From contig CAZTMX010000065.1 of assembly GCA_964614855.1 (NCBI GenBank), forward strand, positions 1-14,423: 14,423 nt of DNA, in the 5' to 3' direction. The position numbers were made by a program, and so were the translations under genes. Numbering within the stretch: the first letter of the stretch is position 1; every line of letters begins with the position of its first letter. Origin of the DNA: CAWJHE01 sp964614855. Its GTDB lineage: Bacteria > Chloroflexota > Anaerolineae > Anaerolineales > UBA4823. Of the stretch, positions 6,912 to 13,546 are shown piece by piece. The notes under the pieces are model-generated. The model saw nothing but the letters and a program-made list of their open reading frames with translations. It did not search any database and was not told where the DNA came from.

Positions 6912-8273
6912 ATGCCAAATAACAAACCAAAAGTCTCCGTCGAAGAACTGCTTGCAAAAGCCACAAAACCTTCCGCGGATGCAATGAAGCTGCATCCCTT
7001 CTATCGCGGCAAGGTCGAGACCACCCTGAAATGTACCGTGCGCAGCTTCGACGATTTTGCCATCTGGTACACACCCGGGGTGGCGGCTCCCTGCCGCGCC
7101 ATCCAAAATGACCCTGAGTTGGTGTACGAGCACACCAACAAATGGAACACGGTAGCTGTGGTCAGCGATGGGACGCGCGTGCTGGGTCTGGGTGATATCG
7201 GCCCCAAAGCTGGTCTGCCTGTGATGGAAGGCAAAGCCCTGCTTTACAAGTACCTGGGCGGCGTGGACGGCGTGGCGATCATGCTAGATACCAAGGACCC
7301 GGACGCGATCATCAATACCGTGTTGATGCTGCAGCCGGGTTTTGGCGGGATCAACCTGGAGGATATCTCACAGCCCAAGTGTTTCCGCATCCTGGACACA
7401 CTGCGCGAGAAAGCAGAAATCCCGGTCTGGCATGATGACCAGCAAGGCACAGCCACAGTCACCCTGGCTGGGCTGATGAATGCCCTGAAAGTTGTGGGCA
7501 AAAAGAAGGACGAAGTCAGCATCGCCTTTGTCGGCAGCGGCGCATCCAATGTCGCCTGCTCACGCTTGATTTTTAGCTGGGGGGTGGACCCAGCGCGCTG
7601 CTTTATGGTCGATACCAAGGGCATCCTGGGTAAACACCGCAAGGACCTGGAGATGCGCAAGGCGGAATATGTGGACAAATGGCGCCTGTGCCAGATCACC
7701 AACGCCGGAGGCCGCGAAGGGAATATCCCGGATGCCATGAAGGGGGTGGATGTGGTCGTCGCTCTATCCAAATCCGGCCCGGGCACACTGCTGCCCGAAT
7801 GGATTTCGGGGATGGCGAAACATGCCATCGTCTTTGCCTGCGCCAACCCAGTGCCCGAGATCTGGCCCTGGGAAGCCAAGGAAGCCGGCGCAGAAGTGGT
7901 CGCCACCGGGCGCTCCGATTTTCCAAACCAGGTCAACAACTCGCTGGGGTTCCCGGGCATCTTCCGCGGCACCCTGGATGTGCGCGCCCGCACCATTACC
8001 GATGAGATGTGCTTTGCTGCCGCCGATGCCCTTTCCGGGCATGTTGGCGATAAGCTGGGTCCCGACCACATCCTGCCGACCATGGATGACTGGGAGATCT
8101 TCCCGCGCGAAGCAGCTGCCGTAGGCATGAAGGCACAGGAACAAGGACTGGCGCGCATCCAACTGAGCTACGACGAGCTATTCGATCACGCAACCAGCAT
8201 GATCAAGCGCTCACGCGACATGACCCGGTTGATGATGGAACAGGGCTTTATCGAGGAAGCGCCAGAGGACTGA
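6912..8273 (+). CDS. Malic enzyme (oxaloacetate-decarboxylating malate dehydrogenase, NAD type)
   Basis: A 453-residue enzyme converting malate to pyruvate and CO2 with reduction of NAD(P), linking the TCA pool to pyruvate. The ATG at 6912 is preceded by AAAGGAGGT at about 6-nt spacing. A longer frame open from 6864 lacks such a site. The N-terminal catalytic half has WYTPGV (Tyr53), VSDGTRVLGLGDIGP, the catalytic Lys108 in MEGKALLYK, and the metal ligands in INLEDI (Glu150, Asp151) and HDDQQGT (Asp175/176). The C-terminal Rossmann domain has GSGAS (about 208-212), the SKSGPG loop, FACANPVPEI and ATGRSDFPNQVNNSLGFPG. This is the short bacterial form without a phosphotransacetylase domain. NAD versus NADP preference cannot be settled from sequence. 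The flavoprotein gene begins 52 nt downstream with no terminator between, so the two are probably cotranscribed. Confidence 0.96.
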   Translation: MPNNKPKVSVEELLAKATKPSADAMKLHPFYRGKVETTLKCTVRSFDDFAIWYTPGVAAPCRAIQNDPELVYEHTNKWNTVAVVSDGTRVLGLGDIGPKAGLPVMEGKALLYKYLGGVDGVAIMLDTKDPDAIINTVLMLQPGFGGINLEDISQPKCFRILDTLREKAEIPVWHDDQQGTATVTLAGLMNALKVVGKKKDEVSIAFVGSGASNVACSRLIFSWGVDPARCFMVDTKGILGKHRKDLEMRKAEYVDKWRLCQITNAGGREGNIPDAMKGVDVVVALSKSGPGTLLPEWISGMAKHAIVFACANPVPEIWPWEAKEAGAEVVATGRSDFPNQVNNSLGFPGIFRGTLDVRARTITDEMCFAAADALSGHVGDKLGPDHILPTMDDWEIFPREAAAVGMKAQEQGLARIQLSYDELFDHATSMIKRSRDMTRLMMEQGFIEEAPED

Positions 8274-8325
8274 TGCGGCGCCGGAAACGCTTTTCTTAGA
8301 CAAGGAACCAACTGCGAGGTGAACC

Positions 8326-9231
8326 ATGTATGATTTGATCGTGATCGGCGGCGGACCAGCAGGACTGACAGCGGCGATATATGCCATCCGCAAACGCCTG
8401 AATGTGTTGGTGGTTAGCAAAGACCTGGGCGGTAAAACTCAGTGGCGGCTGCACCTGCCCTGGATCGAAGACTACCAGGTGATCCGCGGCCTGGAAATTG
8501 TGGATAAATTCAAACGCGAGCTGGAGTATCTGGATTTCGCCCGCCATATGGAAGCCGTGGAAAAAATTACCCGCAAGGGCGAAAATTTTGTCATCCACAC
8601 CCGCGGCGGCGGTGAATTGGAGACAAAGTCCGCGATCCTGGCCAGCGGGGCAAAACAGCTGCGCCTGCGTATCCCGGGTGAAAAGGAATATATGATGAAG
8701 GGGCTGTGCTACTCCGCCTTGAGTTATGCGCCCCTGTTTATCGACCGCAAGACCGTGGTGGTGGGCGACGGCGACCTGGCGCTGCGCTCGGCAGCCGAGC
8801 TGGCGACCATCGCCCAGCATGTCACCCTGGTGAGCAGCAGTGAAAAAATACTGGAGACACCCCTGGGCAAAAAGCTGGAAATTGCGCCCAATGTCACGCT
8901 GCTCAAGAAGCATGAAGTTGTGGAAGTCAAAGGAGACGAATTTGCCCGCACTCTGGTCATCAAAAAGCCGGACGGCGGTCTGATGGAGCTGGATGCAGAA
9001 GGCACCTTCATTGAGATGGCGCTGATCCCCAACTCCCAGATGGTAGCAGACCTGGTGGCGCTGGATGCAGAAGGCAGGATCAAGATCGACTGCGGATGCA
9101 AGACCAATGTGCCCGGCATCTTTGCCGCTGGGGATGTCACCACAGGTTTTGCCGAACAGGTGCTGATCGCGGTGGGCGAAGGTGCAAAAGCCGCGCTAAG
9201 CGCCTACGAATACCTGCTTCCTAAGTTGTAG
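8326..9231 (+). CDS. Thioredoxin-reductase-like FAD oxidoreductase lacking the CxxC motif
   Basis: A 301-residue flavoprotein with ATG at 8326 after GAGGTG. The FAD-binding fold is intact: IGGGPAG at residues 7-13, LASGA at 105-109, and the C-terminal NVPGIFAAGDVTTGFAEQ (261-278). The length and domain order fit the low-molecular-weight thioredoxin reductase family. The redox motif CAxC, expected near residues 130-133 after a Tyr, reads CYSALS here: both cysteines are serine (Ser130, Ser133), with one displaced Cys128. The nucleotide-binding glycine motif is altered (VVVGDGD, 144-150). The usual arginine pair after the second beta strand, which reads NADPH phosphate, is replaced by SSS (170-172). 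A CxC (Cys256, Cys258) precedes the VPGIF segment. It is therefore unlikely to reduce thioredoxin directly. A ferredoxin/flavodoxin-NAD(P) reductase-like role, or another electron transfer, is more plausible. It follows malic enzyme in a probable operon. Confidence 0.9.
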   Translation: MYDLIVIGGGPAGLTAAIYAIRKRLNVLVVSKDLGGKTQWRLHLPWIEDYQVIRGLEIVDKFKRELEYLDFARHMEAVEKITRKGENFVIHTRGGGELETKSAILASGAKQLRLRIPGEKEYMMKGLCYSALSYAPLFIDRKTVVVGDGDLALRSAAELATIAQHVTLVSSSEKILETPLGKKLEIAPNVTLLKKHEVVEVKGDEFARTLVIKKPDGGLMELDAEGTFIEMALIPNSQMVADLVALDAEGRIKIDCGCKTNVPGIFAAGDVTTGFAEQVLIAVGEGAKAALSAYEYLLPKL

Positions 9232-9244
9232 ACTGGCGAGATTG

Positions 9245-9280
9245 AAAAAAAATGGGCTGCCTGGGGGGAAAAGGCAGCCC
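9245..9280 (-). terminator. Strong intrinsic terminator of the DUF4177-like gene
   Basis: GGGCTGCCT (9254-9262) and AGGCAGCCC (9272-9280) form a perfect 9-bp stem with a 9-nt loop. Read on the minus strand it is followed by ATTTTTTTT (9253-9245), a textbook intrinsic terminator placed 7 nt after the stop of the 9288-9587 gene. The stem also lies 22 nt after the flavoprotein stop on the plus strand and may end that operon too, though less efficiently because only a weak T-tract follows. Confidence 0.88.
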
Positions 9281-9287
9281 GTTGGTT

Positions 9288-9587
9288 CTAGCTTATTTTG
9301 CGTTTGAACATGTAAGTGGCGTAATAATCATCCGAGCGGCTGACCAGATCCCAACCCTGCTGGGCAGTGCGCGCCATAATCGCCCAGGTGGTGATCTTGG
9401 TGATATCCTTCGCCGCGTTGACCAGGTAGCGCCACACACCCAGATCCGGTTCCGAAGCGCTGTCCGAAATTTGTGTTTTTGGCACCAGACCTGACAGCCA
9501 TGCCAGGTCCAGGGGACAGGTGGCATAGATATGGATTTCATTTGAGCTGTTAAAGCGGATTTCCAAAAGCTCCCACTTGGTCATCAT
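9288..9587 (-). CDS. Small DUF4177-like protein, function unknown
   Basis: A 99-residue (or 98-residue) soluble protein. Two adjacent ATGs (9587 and 9584) follow GGGAG. The second has the better 6-nt spacing, so MTKWELLEIRF may be the true N-terminus. The opening KWELLEIR and the C-terminal AQQGWDLVSRSDDYYATYMFKRK follow the pattern of DUF4177 proteins (a KWEYKVV-like strand, a GWELVS turn, a final YxFKR strand). About 30 more residues lie between the two parts than is usual. No signal peptide, membrane segment or catalytic motif is visible. It stands alone, with a strong terminator after it and a dyad symmetry just before its ribosome-binding site. The family has no established function, and the assignment rests on short motifs. 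Confidence 0.72.
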   Translation of the reverse strand: MMTKWELLEIRFNSSNEIHIYATCPLDLAWLSGLVPKTQISDSASEPDLGVWRYLVNAAKDITKITTWAIMARTAQQGWDLVSRSDDYYATYMFKRKIS

Positions 9588-9603
9588 TTTCTCCCTGGGT
9601 CAT

Positions 9604-9620
9604 ACGCACAGACTGTGCGT
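9604..9620. promoter_or_regulatory. 8-bp dyad (ACGCACAG-A-CTGTGCGT) before the DUF4177-like gene
   Basis: A perfect inverted repeat of two 8-bp arms around one central base, 17 nt upstream of the first ATG of the minus-strand gene. One-base spacing is more typical of a dimeric regulator site than of an RNA hairpin. No matching second copy was seen in the window and no convincing promoter could be placed around it. Confidence 0.4.
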
Positions 9621-9727
9621 TCAGCTTATTGCGTTGGTTTCTGTTCTTAATCATACCCCGAAATCACAGCCAGAGGGGAGGCTATTTTTTCCATTTTGAA
9701 ATCCATGTACGATCGCATGAGCCTGAT

Positions 9728-10993
9728 CTACCCCCGCACAGTGTAATCGCCCTCAATCACCCATTTGTAGGTGGTCAGCTCACGCAGCCCCATCGGCCCG
9801 CGCGCATGCAGCCGCTGCGTGGAGATCGCCACCTCTGCGCCCAGTCCAAGCTGCCCGCCGTCGGTGAAGCGTGTGCTGGTGTTGACATAGACCGCAGCCG
9901 AATCCACTTCACGGATAAAGCGGGCTGCATTTTGCGGGTCCTCGGTCAAGATGCCGTCGGAATGGTGCGTGCTGTGACTGGCGATATGTTCGATCGCTTC
10001 ATTTAAGTAATCCACCACCTTGAGCCCCAGCACCAGCGACAACCATTCGGTGTCAAAATCGTCAGGCCCTGCAGCCAGTACTTTAGCAGAAAATTCAGCT
10101 TCTTGCAGAAAGCCTAGAGCTTTTTCATCCGCCCGGAAGGTCACCCCAGCAGAGGAAAGGTTTCTGACCACCTTGGGCAGGAAATCAGCCGCGATCTCGC
10201 GCTGCACCAGCAGGGTATCCAGCGCATTGCACACGCTGGGCCGCTGCACCTTGGCGTTGAAGATCACCGGCAGTGCAGCCTCCAGCTTCGCTGAGCGATC
10301 GACATACAGGTGGCAAATGCCAATCCCGCCGGTGATCACCGGGATACGGCTGTTCTGGCGGCAGAATTCGTGCAGTTTTGCCCCGCCGCGCGGGATGAGC
10401 ATATCCACACTGTCATCCATCTGCAGGAGCTGGGTCACCAGCGCCCGGTCAGGATCATCGATGAATTGCACCGCATCCTGATCCAGCTGTTGTGCCGCCA
10501 GCGCCTGGCGGATCACAGCTACCAGCGCCCGGTTGCTGGAGATGGTCTCGCTGCCTCCGCGCAGGATCACCGCATTACCGGTTTTGAATGCCAGGCCGAA
10601 GATATCCAGGGTGACATTGGGCCGCGCTTCATAGATCACCGCCAGCACACCCAAAGGTACACGCTGCTTATGCACCCGCAGCCCGTTTTCAAAAACGCTG
10701 CCTTCAAAGGTCTCGCCCACCGGATCCGGTAGGCTGGCGACATTGCGCAGATCAGCCGCGATGGCTTCCAGGCGCTGCGGGGTGAGCGCCAGCCGGTCCA
10801 GCAAAGCTTCGCTCAAACCGGCCTGCCGGCCGGCTGCTACATCGCTTGCATTGGCAGCCAGGATCATCTCCTGCTGCGCCTGCAAACGCTCTGCCAATTC
10901 CAACAAAAGCCTATTTTTCACCTCGCTGCTCAGCTGCGCCAGGTGCGCAGCGGCAGCACGGGCTCGTTTTCCCATTTCAAGGAGTATCATCAT
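9728..10993 (-). CDS. proA: Glutamate-5-semialdehyde dehydrogenase (gamma-glutamyl phosphate reductase)
   Basis: A 421-residue cytoplasmic enzyme that reduces gamma-glutamyl phosphate to glutamate-5-semialdehyde with NADPH, the second step of proline synthesis. It aligns end to end with the family: LLEMGKRARAAA at the start, LDRLALTPQRLEAIA, RVPLGVLAVIYEARPNVT (about 111-128), NAVILRGGSE, VDMLIPRGGAKL, and the catalytic Cys255 in NAKVQRPSVCNALDTLLV. It ends with FTDGGQLGLGAEVAISTQRLHARGPMGL. Two adjacent ATGs (10993, 10990) follow GGAGG by 1 and 4 nt. The second is slightly better, and the difference is one residue. It lies 46 nt downstream of proB on the same strand and is surely in the same operon. 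No intrinsic terminator was found in the 140 nt after its stop codon. Confidence 0.97.
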   Translation of the reverse strand: MMILLEMGKRARAAAAHLAQLSSEVKNRLLLELAERLQAQQEMILAANASDVAAGRQAGLSEALLDRLALTPQRLEAIAADLRNVASLPDPVGETFEGSVFENGLRVHKQRVPLGVLAVIYEARPNVTLDIFGLAFKTGNAVILRGGSETISSNRALVAVIRQALAAQQLDQDAVQFIDDPDRALVTQLLQMDDSVDMLIPRGGAKLHEFCRQNSRIPVITGGIGICHLYVDRSAKLEAALPVIFNAKVQRPSVCNALDTLLVQREIAADFLPKVVRNLSSAGVTFRADEKALGFLQEAEFSAKVLAAGPDDFDTEWLSLVLGLKVVDYLNEAIEHIASHSTHHSDGILTEDPQNAARFIREVDSAAVYVNTSTRFTDGGQLGLGAEVAISTQRLHARGPMGLRELTTYKWVIEGDYTVRG

Positions 10994-11039
10994 GCCTCCA
11001 AAAGACGCTGGATGGATGTTCCTGCGGCGGAATTTCGAA

Positions 11040-12167
11040 CTACTCGCCTCGTCCCATCAGCACCATATTATTACGGTGGATCACTTCCTCACCGTATACA
11101 TAACCCAGGATGGTCTCGATGGCTTCGGAGCGCTGGCCGCGGATGCGCTGCAGATCAGCGGCGGTGTAATTCACCAGGCCGCGCGCCACGTCCTTGCCGT
11201 CCTTATCCACCACACGCACCGCATCCCCGCGTTCAAACTCACCGCGCACCGAGGCCACGCCCACCGGCAGCAGGCTGCCGCCGGTCTTTATGGCTTTGGC
11301 CGCGCCGCGATCCACCTCGATGATCCAATCCATCCGGCCGCCGGCCAGGATGTAACGGTGGCGGCTGTCCAGCGAGCTGACCAGGGGTGGGAAACGCGTG
11401 CCGATGTGCTCACCCTGCACCAGGCGCAGCAGCACATCCGGTTCATCCCCCGGGGCGATGATCGCCGTGGCGCCGGAACGGCGCGCCAGGTCAGCCGCCT
11501 GCAGCTTGGTGATCATACCGCCGGTACCCAGCCCATTGGCGCTGCCGCCCGCAGCTTCCCACAACGCTGGCGGGATCTCGGCATCGTTGATTTCGCGCAC
11601 CAGCTGCGCCCCCGGGTTCTTGCGCGGGTCGGCAGTAAACAGCCCCCGCTGGTCGGTGAGCAGCACCAGCATATCTGCATCCACCAGGCTGACCACATAC
11701 GCCGAAAGCCGGTCGTTATCGCCCAGGCGGATTTCCTCAGTTGCTACCGTGTCATTTTCATTAATAATCGGGATCGCACCCTGTGAAAGCAGCGCTTGCA
11801 GCGTATTGCGCGAGTTCAGATAACGCCGCCGGTCTGCCAGGTCGGCGCGAGTGAGCAGTACCTGTGCGCCCACCAGGTCGTAGATGCTGAATATACGGTC
11901 GTAAAGCGACATCAGGCGCGGCTGTCCGATCGCCGCCAGCATTTGCTTGGCCGGGATATCCTTTGGCAGCTGCGGGAAATCCAGGCGCTCGCGCCCGGCA
12001 GCCATGGCGCCGGAAGAAACCAGCACCAGCTCGCGCCCCTGGCTGCGCAGTGCCGCCATCTGCCGCACCAGCTCCACCAGGCGCGGCATGGAAAGCCGGG
12101 TTCCCCCAGCGGTGAGGGTGGAGGTGCCGATTTTGATTACGATGCGGGAGTTGGGTCGTGTTTCCAT
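11040..12167 (-). CDS. proB: Glutamate 5-kinase with C-terminal PUA domain
   Basis: A 375-residue cytoplasmic kinase that phosphorylates the gamma-carboxylate of glutamate, the committed and normally proline-inhibited step of proline synthesis. The amino-acid-kinase domain covers about 1-260: IVIKIGTSTLT (phosphate-binding Lys12), LVSSGAMAAGRE, PIINENDTVATEEI, GDNDRLSAYV, LLTDQRGLFTADPR and GLGTGGMITKLQAA. The PUA domain covers about 280-360 (GAAKAIKTGGSLLPVGV, GDAVRVVD, LGYVYGEEVIHRNNM). The ATG at 12167 matches the usual N-terminus of the family. An ATG at 12203 in the same frame would add 12 residues without homologous counterpart. Neither has a clear Shine-Dalgarno sequence: the 12 nt before 12167 are CTACCCCCCATC. 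A very short leader is possible, since TATGAT lies at 12188-12183 on the minus strand. It is followed by proA. Confidence 0.95.
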   Translation of the reverse strand: METRPNSRIVIKIGTSTLTAGGTRLSMPRLVELVRQMAALRSQGRELVLVSSGAMAAGRERLDFPQLPKDIPAKQMLAAIGQPRLMSLYDRIFSIYDLVGAQVLLTRADLADRRRYLNSRNTLQALLSQGAIPIINENDTVATEEIRLGDNDRLSAYVVSLVDADMLVLLTDQRGLFTADPRKNPGAQLVREINDAEIPPALWEAAGGSANGLGTGGMITKLQAADLARRSGATAIIAPGDEPDVLLRLVQGEHIGTRFPPLVSSLDSRHRYILAGGRMDWIIEVDRGAAKAIKTGGSLLPVGVASVRGEFERGDAVRVVDKDGKDVARGLVNYTAADLQRIRGQRSEAIETILGYVYGEEVIHRNNMVLMGRGE

Positions 12168-12243
12168 GATGGGGGGTAGTTTATCATATATGGAGCTAAA
12201 CATTTTAAGATTCTCAAAAAAGGATTAAAAAAGAAATCGTTGG

Positions 12244-12255
12244 TGGTATATACCA
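12244..12255. promoter_or_regulatory. Upstream GntR-type operator palindrome
   Basis: TGGTATATACCA is a perfect 12-bp palindrome sharing the 10-bp core GGTATATACC with the site at the GntR promoter. It fits the GGTNTANACC form known for HutC/DasR-like GntR regulators. TACCAG recurs exactly 10 bp later (12251 and 12261), giving an extra half-site on the same DNA face. The centre lies 138 bp from the downstream operator centre, near 13 helical turns, which would allow looping. Confidence 0.6.
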
Positions 12256-12352
12256 GGGCGTACCAGTAGTCAATCAATAATCGAAAATATCTGTCAAATC
12301 TGCAATTTTTCTCATCAAAATCGGGTTAAATATTAAAACCAAGCTAATCCTA

Positions 12353-12381
12353 TTGACAATGATGCAAAATTGTTATATGAT
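12353..12381 (+). promoter_or_regulatory. Near-consensus sigma-70 promoter of the GntR gene
   Basis: TTGACA (12353-12358) is a perfect -35 box. After exactly 17 nt comes TATGAT (12376-12381), five of six matches to the -10 consensus. Transcription would start near 12388, inside the palindrome that follows. Confidence 0.85.
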
Positions 12382-12402
12382 CGGTATATACCGGTATACT
12401 CC
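12382..12402. promoter_or_regulatory. Promoter-proximal GntR-type operator, tandem
   Basis: CGGTATATACCG (12382-12393) is a perfect 12-bp palindrome starting at the base after the -10 box, so a bound repressor would cover the transcription start. An imperfect second copy, GGTATACTCC (12393-12402, eight of ten matches to the core), follows with its centre 10 bp further. Together with the site at 12244 this is the layout expected for autoregulation by the adjacent GntR protein. Confidence 0.68.
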
Positions 12403-12464
12403 AGATGGGTTGGGGTTCATTAAATTTGCGCACATTGGGTCCTGGAAATTGGTTACAGTTGCAT

Positions 12465-13184
12465 ATGGATGAAAATATGAACGGGAAATTCCAATATCTC
12501 GACAAGAAAATTATCCGAGACAGCAGTCAATCGCTTTTCTCTCAATTAGAAGAGATATTGAGAGAGGGTATTGAAGATGGCATCTGGGAACCTGGAGAAC
12601 CTATCCCTTCTGAACGTGAGTTAAGTCGCGTATACGAAATGAGCCGGATGACAGTTCGTAAGGCGATTGACAGACTAGTGACTGCGGGCTTTCTGTATCG
12701 AGTGGATGGCAAAGGCACATTTGTCGCACAACCAAAAGTTAGCTATCGTGCCTTGACTCTGGCAGGGTTGCGTGAACAAACACTAAAATTGGGATACTCT
12801 CCTTCCACAAAACTACTCGGTATTGAACGTGTTCTTCCATCAGAAACTGTGGCTCGGAATTTAAAAATCACCACAGACAAACCAGTTTTCCTGATTGAAC
12901 GGGTTGTTTATGCAAATGATATCCCCTTAGCATTACATCGTTCTTTTATTCCTGAATCAATCTGCCCCACTTTGGCGAAATACGACCTGAATAACCTATC
13001 TCTTTATTCTGTACTGAAGGAGACAACCCTGGCTTCTGTACGCGAAAGCCTATTATTAGGTGTCGAGCCTGGATCTCCTATGTTTCTTTTACGCATAACC
13101 ACTTTCGACAATAAGACCAAGCCAGTGGAATATGTAAAAGTAATTTTTAGGGGCGATCGAGTGCAATTATCTCTGGACGTGTGA
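12465..13184 (+). CDS. GntR-family transcriptional regulator, HutC subfamily
   Basis: A 239-residue repressor-type protein. Residues about 20-88 are the GntR winged helix: SLFSQLEEILREGI, EPIPSERELSRVYEMSRMTVRKAIDRLVTAGFLYRVDGKGTFV. Residues about 98-235 are a UTRA effector-binding domain of the HutC/FarR type: LAGLREQTLKLGYSPSTKLL, VFLIERVVYANDIPLALHRSFIP, and EYVKVIFRGDRVQLSL at the end. Start choice is uncertain: ATG at 12405, 12465 and 12477 are all in frame, none has a good Shine-Dalgarno, and the extra N-terminal residues from 12405 look unlike the family, so 12465 or 12477 is preferred. The gene has its own strong promoter overlapped by matching palindromes. It precedes the ECF-transporter-like genes on the same strand, so it probably regulates itself and perhaps them. 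HutC-type effectors include sugars, sugar phosphates and histidine intermediates; this one is unknown. Base composition is more A/T-rich than proBA. Confidence 0.93.
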   Translation: MDENMNGKFQYLDKKIIRDSSQSLFSQLEEILREGIEDGIWEPGEPIPSERELSRVYEMSRMTVRKAIDRLVTAGFLYRVDGKGTFVAQPKVSYRALTLAGLREQTLKLGYSPSTKLLGIERVLPSETVARNLKITTDKPVFLIERVVYANDIPLALHRSFIPESICPTLAKYDLNNLSLYSVLKETTLASVRESLLLGVEPGSPMFLLRITTFDNKTKPVEYVKVIFRGDRVQLSLDV

Positions 13185-13374
13185 ACGAGCGGCACTGGGT
13201 TGTCTTTGAAATATGCAGTCAACCACAAATTGCTGCCAAACTAAATATGTAGGCGTTCATGGTTTTTAATACTTTTTTGGTGCGATGCGTAATGAAGGAG
13301 GTGCTTATCGAGTATTTCTTAGGGATCCTGGTTTGCTGAATTTGTCCATATCGTAGCTGTAATAGGAGAATAAT

Positions 13375-13479
13375 ATGAGTCTTAACCTGGATATCAATGT
13401 TGTTCGTTTAATCGGTGCAGTAATCGTGCTCATAGGTCTTGGCGGGTGGTGGTACTTTGTCAAGAATATGAAGAAGTAA
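13375..13479 (+). CDS. 34-residue single-pass membrane microprotein
   Basis: An ATG at 13375 with AGGAG 6 nt upstream opens 34 codons ending TAA at 13477-13479. The peptide is MSLNLDINVVRL, then the hydrophobic stretch IGAVIVLIGLGGWWYFV, then a basic end KNMKK. This is a short polar head, one membrane helix with a GxGGWWYF patch, and a positively charged tail predicted to stay in the cytoplasm. I do not recognise a family. Support for coding is the well-spaced ribosome-binding site, the clean helix design obeying the positive-inside rule, and its position 67 nt before an ECF S-component-like gene on the same strand. It could be a small accessory subunit of that transporter, in the way CbiN accompanies CbiM, or a lone membrane peptide. 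It falls below usual gene-calling length limits and may be missed in existing annotations. Confidence 0.7.
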   Translation: MSLNLDINVVRLIGAVIVLIGLGGWWYFVKNMKK

Positions 13480-13546
13480 TATTAATTCTTAACGATTACC
13501 CATCCAACCATTTTTCGCATTTTTTCAGCAATCGGAGGCAATTCGT

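Larger units (their letters stand above)
12168..12464. other. Divergent intergenic region between proB and the GntR gene
   Basis: About 300 nt, strongly A/T-rich compared with the proBA genes. It contains a consensus plus-strand promoter at 12353-12381, operator-like palindromes at 12244-12255 and 12382-12402, and an unassigned minus-strand proB promoter. TATGAT at 12188-12183 and TAAAAT at 12207-12202 are the only -10 candidates for proB, and neither has a good -35. The span 12267-12345 shows nothing recognisable. Confidence 0.6.

Noticed and set aside
7244..8158. Minus-strand open frame of 304 codons
   Set aside because: Antisense shadow of malic enzyme, with a low-complexity Ser/Arg/Pro composition and no domain.
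10743..11786. Plus-strand open frame of 347 codons
   Set aside because: It lies opposite proA and proB, both of which match their families end to end. Long antisense frames are common in G/C-rich genes.
12405..12464. N-terminal extension of the GntR regulator from the ATG at 12405
   Set aside because: There is no ribosome-binding site, and the extra 20 residues do not resemble the family N-terminus. The leader would be only about 17 nt.
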